NCBI RefSeq assembly: GCF_004366035.1
Contig: NZ_SOEE01000019.1
Span: 1 to 43,943 of the forward strand
Reading direction: 5' to 3'
Source: Cytobacillus oceanisediminis
GTDB lineage: Bacteria > Bacillota > Bacilli > Bacillales > Cytobacillaceae
DNA length: 43,943 bases
Below the pieces are notes generated by a model, which was not told the DNA's origin, searched no databases, and saw only the letters and a program-made list of their open reading frames with translations. Shown one piece after another: positions 42,065 to 43,943 of the stretch. The translations under genes were made by a program, and so were the position numbers. Numbering within the stretch: the first letter of the stretch is position 1; every line of letters starts with the position of its first letter.

Positions 42065-42140
42065 TGGTGGCTCAGGACGGAATCGAACCGCCGACACAAG
42101 GATTTTCAGTCCTTTGCTCTACCGACTGAGCTACTGAGCC
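42065..42140 (-). tRNA. tRNA-Phe(GAA)
   Basis: Anticodon GAA, acceptor GGCTCAG/CTGAGCC, CCA encoded. Confidence 0.97.
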
Positions 42141-42164
42141 ATATTATTAATTTTTTTGTAGAAA

Positions 42165-42241
42165 TGGCGGTCCGGACGGGACTCGAACCCGCGACCTCCT
42201 GCGTGACAGGCAGGCATTCTAACCAACTGAACTACCGGACC
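42165..42241 (-). tRNA. tRNA-Asp(GUC)
   Basis: Anticodon GTC, acceptor GGTCCGG/CCGGACC, discriminator G, CCA encoded. Confidence 0.97.
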
Positions 42242-42244
42242 AGA

Positions 42245-42318
<74 letters not shown>

Positions 42319-42330
42319 ACAATAATATTA

Positions 42331-42423
42331 TGGAGGAGGAAAGGGGATTCGAACCCCTGCGCGGTTTGACCCGCCTGTCGGTTTTCAAGACCGATCCCTT
42401 CAGCCGGACTTGGGTATTCCTCC
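42331..42423 (-). tRNA. tRNA-Ser(UGA)
   Basis: Long variable arm, anticodon TGA, acceptor GGAGGAA/TTCCTCC fully paired, CCA encoded. The discriminator is U73, whereas the other serine tRNA in this cluster has the usual G73. Confidence 0.96.
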
Positions 42424-42436
42424 GTATAAATGAAAA

Positions 42437-42513
42437 TGGTGGACCTTGTAGGACTCGAACCTACGACCGGACGGTTATGAGCCGTCTGCTCTAACCAGCT
42501 GAGCTAAAGGTCC
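42437..42513 (-). tRNA. tRNA-Ile2(CAU, lysidine-modified)
   Basis: Anticodon CAT, but the body (acceptor GGACCTT/AAGGTCC, GACGGCTCATAACCGTC arm) matches the Bacillus isoleucine tRNA that TilS converts to read AUA, as I remember it. Its place between Met and Ser fits trnB order. Confidence 0.88.
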
Positions 42514-42530
42514 AGCATCGATGAATGAAA

Positions 42531-42607
42531 TGGTAGCGGCGGAGGGGATCGAACCCCCGACCTCACGGGTATGAACCGTACGCTCTAGCCAGCTGAGCTA
42601 CACCGCC
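42531..42607 (-). tRNA. Elongator tRNA-Met(CAU)
   Basis: Anticodon CAT, acceptor GGCGGTG/CGCCGCT-type pairing with A73 and encoded CCA; body matches the Bacillus elongator methionine tRNA from memory. Confidence 0.9.
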
Positions 42608-42625
42608 GAAATGTTAAAATATTCA

Positions 42626-42701
42626 TGGTGGAGCCTAGCGGGATCGAACCGCTGACCTCCTGCGTGCAAAGCAGGCGCTCTCCCAGCTGAGCTAAGGCCC
42701 C
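42626..42701 (-). tRNA. tRNA-Ala(UGC)
   Basis: Anticodon TGC, acceptor GGGGCCT/AGGCTCC with the G3-U70 identity pair, CCA encoded. Confidence 0.97.
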
Positions 42702-42710
42702 AGTATTAAA

Positions 42711-42787
42711 TGGTCGGGAAGACAGGATTCGAACCTGCGACCCCTTGGTCCCAAACCAAGTGCTCTACCAAGCTGAGCTACTCCCCG
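42711..42787 (-). tRNA. tRNA-Pro(UGG)
   Basis: Anticodon TGG, acceptor CGGGGAG/CTTCCCG, CCA encoded. Confidence 0.97.
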
Positions 42788-42794
42788 TATATAA

Positions 42795-42871
42795 TGGCGC
42801 GCCCGAGAGGAGTCGAACCCCTAACCTTTTGATCCGTAGTCAAACGCTCTATCCAATTGAGCTACGGGCGC
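42795..42871 (-). tRNA. tRNA-Arg(ACG)
   Basis: Anticodon ACG (inosine-modified in bacteria), acceptor GCGCCCG/CGGGCGC, discriminator G, CCA encoded. Confidence 0.97.
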
Positions 42872-42886
42872 ATTATTAAATTCTAC

Positions 42887-42975
42887 TGGTGCCGAGGACC
42901 GGAATCGAACCGGTACGGTAGTCACCTACCGCAGGATTTTAAGTCCTGTGCGTCTGCCAGTTCCGCCACCCCGGC
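42887..42975 (-). tRNA. tRNA-Leu(UAA)
   Basis: Long variable arm, anticodon TAA, acceptor GCCGGGG/CCTCGGC, CCA encoded. Confidence 0.97.
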
Positions 42976-42981
42976 AATAAA

Positions 42982-43056
42982 TGGAGCGGAAGACGGGATT
43001 CGAACCCGCGACCCCCACCTTGGCAAGGTGATGTTCTACCACTGAACTACTTCCGC
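42982..43056 (-). tRNA. tRNA-Gly(GCC)
   Basis: Anticodon GCC, acceptor GCGGAAG/CTTCCGC, discriminator U, CCA encoded. Confidence 0.97.
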
Positions 43057-43064
43057 ATAAAGAA

Positions 43065-43149
43065 TGGTGCGGGTGAAGGGAGTCGAACCCCCACGCCTTG
43101 CGGCGCCAGATCCTAAGTCTGGTGCGTCTGCCAATTCCGCCACACCCGC
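43065..43149 (-). tRNA. tRNA-Leu(UAG)
   Basis: Long variable arm, anticodon TAG, acceptor GCGGGTG/CACCCGC, CCA encoded. Confidence 0.97.
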
Positions 43150-43164
43150 AATATGAAATTAAAA

Positions 43165-43240
43165 TGGTGAGCCATGAAGGACTCGAACCTTCGACCCTCT
43201 GATTAAAAGTCAGATGCTCTACCGACTGAGCTAATGGCTC
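43165..43240 (-). tRNA. tRNA-Lys(UUU)
   Basis: Anticodon TTT, acceptor GAGCCAT/ATGGCTC, CCA encoded. The gap to tRNA-Thr (57 nt) is the widest in the cluster. Confidence 0.97.
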
Positions 43241-43297
43241 ATACTTTTATGAGACTTCCTAAAGCTTGAATGGCTTTATTTTCTAAAAGAATTGAAG

Positions 43298-43373
<76 letters not shown>

Positions 43374-43393
43374 AGCTTGTACATTTAAATTAA

Positions 43394-43469
43394 TGGTGGA
43401 GGATGACGGGATCGAACCGCCGACCCTCTGCTTGTAAGGCAGATGCTCTCCCAGCTGAGCTAATCCTCC
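43394..43469 (-). tRNA. tRNA-Val(UAC)
   Basis: Anticodon TAC, acceptor GGAGGAT/ATCCTCC, CCA encoded. First tRNA after 5S rRNA, only about 9 nt away. Confidence 0.97.
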
Positions 43470-43478
43470 ATTATTAAC

Positions 43479-43943
<465 letters not shown>

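Noticed and set aside
42857..43045. Open frame with GPESNRYGSHLPQDFKS-like motif
   Set aside because: Same artefact: complement of the tRNA-Leu(UAA) and tRNA-Gly(GCC) genes.

Overview
The window is a stretch of a Bacillaceae chromosome, from a Bacillus-like endospore former. The signs are AGGAGG-type ribosome binding sites, frequent TTG/GTG starts, a full menaquinone pathway, a YteA-type sporulation protein, a sigma-B-type promoter, a glycogen operon with a split GlgC/GlgD, and a gene order that from memory follows the Bacillus subtilis asnB-metK-pckA-ytm-ytl-ytk-dps-luxS-yth-men-yteA-glg-trnB/rrnB region closely. The species cannot be fixed from this window. I see no intact transposase, phage, CRISPR or defence gene. 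Nearly all of it is core chromosome, and the unusual material lies in the spacers.

Layout. 1-6.3 kb: asnB and metK (both minus), metK behind a SAM-I (S-box) riboswitch with its own promoter, a DCC-family redox protein gene, and pckA on the plus strand. 6.5-10.9 kb: ytmB and ytmA, the ABC importer ytlA-ytlC-ytlD, and the Nudix hydrolase ytkD. 11-16.9 kb: a DUF6612-like lipoprotein, two small unknown proteins, dps with a sigma-B-like promoter, ytzI, a cardiolipin synthase, luxS, yidD and a beta-carbonic anhydrase. 17-21.4 kb: a lone zinc-binding lipoprotein gene (znuA/adcA type) with two Zur-like boxes, cytochrome bd genes cydA-cydB, a DUF1540 mini-protein and a 35-residue membrane peptide. 21.4-30.4 kb: menaquinone genes menF-menD-menH-menB-(terminator)-menE-menC on the minus strand, with menA diverging from them. 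30.6-32.7 kb: yteA, a 70-residue unknown and a DDAH/arginine-deiminase-fold enzyme. 32.76-33.12 kb: a non-coding tandem repeat array of about 51-bp units arranged as dimers. 33.1-41.1 kb: glycogen operon glgB-glgC-glgD-glgA-glgP (minus). 41.3-43.9 kb: a small ORF, then 20 tRNA genes, 5S rRNA and the 3' end of 23S rRNA, all minus, so the rRNA operon continues past the right edge.

How the genes work together. metK and luxS are both in the S-adenosylmethionine/activated-methyl cycle. The men cluster makes menaquinone, which the adjacent cytochrome bd oxidase uses. pckA and glgBCDAP serve gluconeogenesis and carbon storage. znuA and probably dps answer to metal supply and stress.

Most interesting for follow-up: the higher-order tandem repeat array between the DDAH-like gene and glgP; a dispersed-repeat-like structured element inside the 23S-5S rRNA spacer; the orphan Zur-boxed zinc lipoprotein with a very His/Glu-rich loop; a tRNA cluster that matches trnB except for a missing tRNA-His; a tRNA-Ser(UGA) with U at the discriminator position; and an intrinsic terminator in the middle of the men operon. 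No new multi-gene system was found; those spacer elements are the best candidates for undescribed biology.
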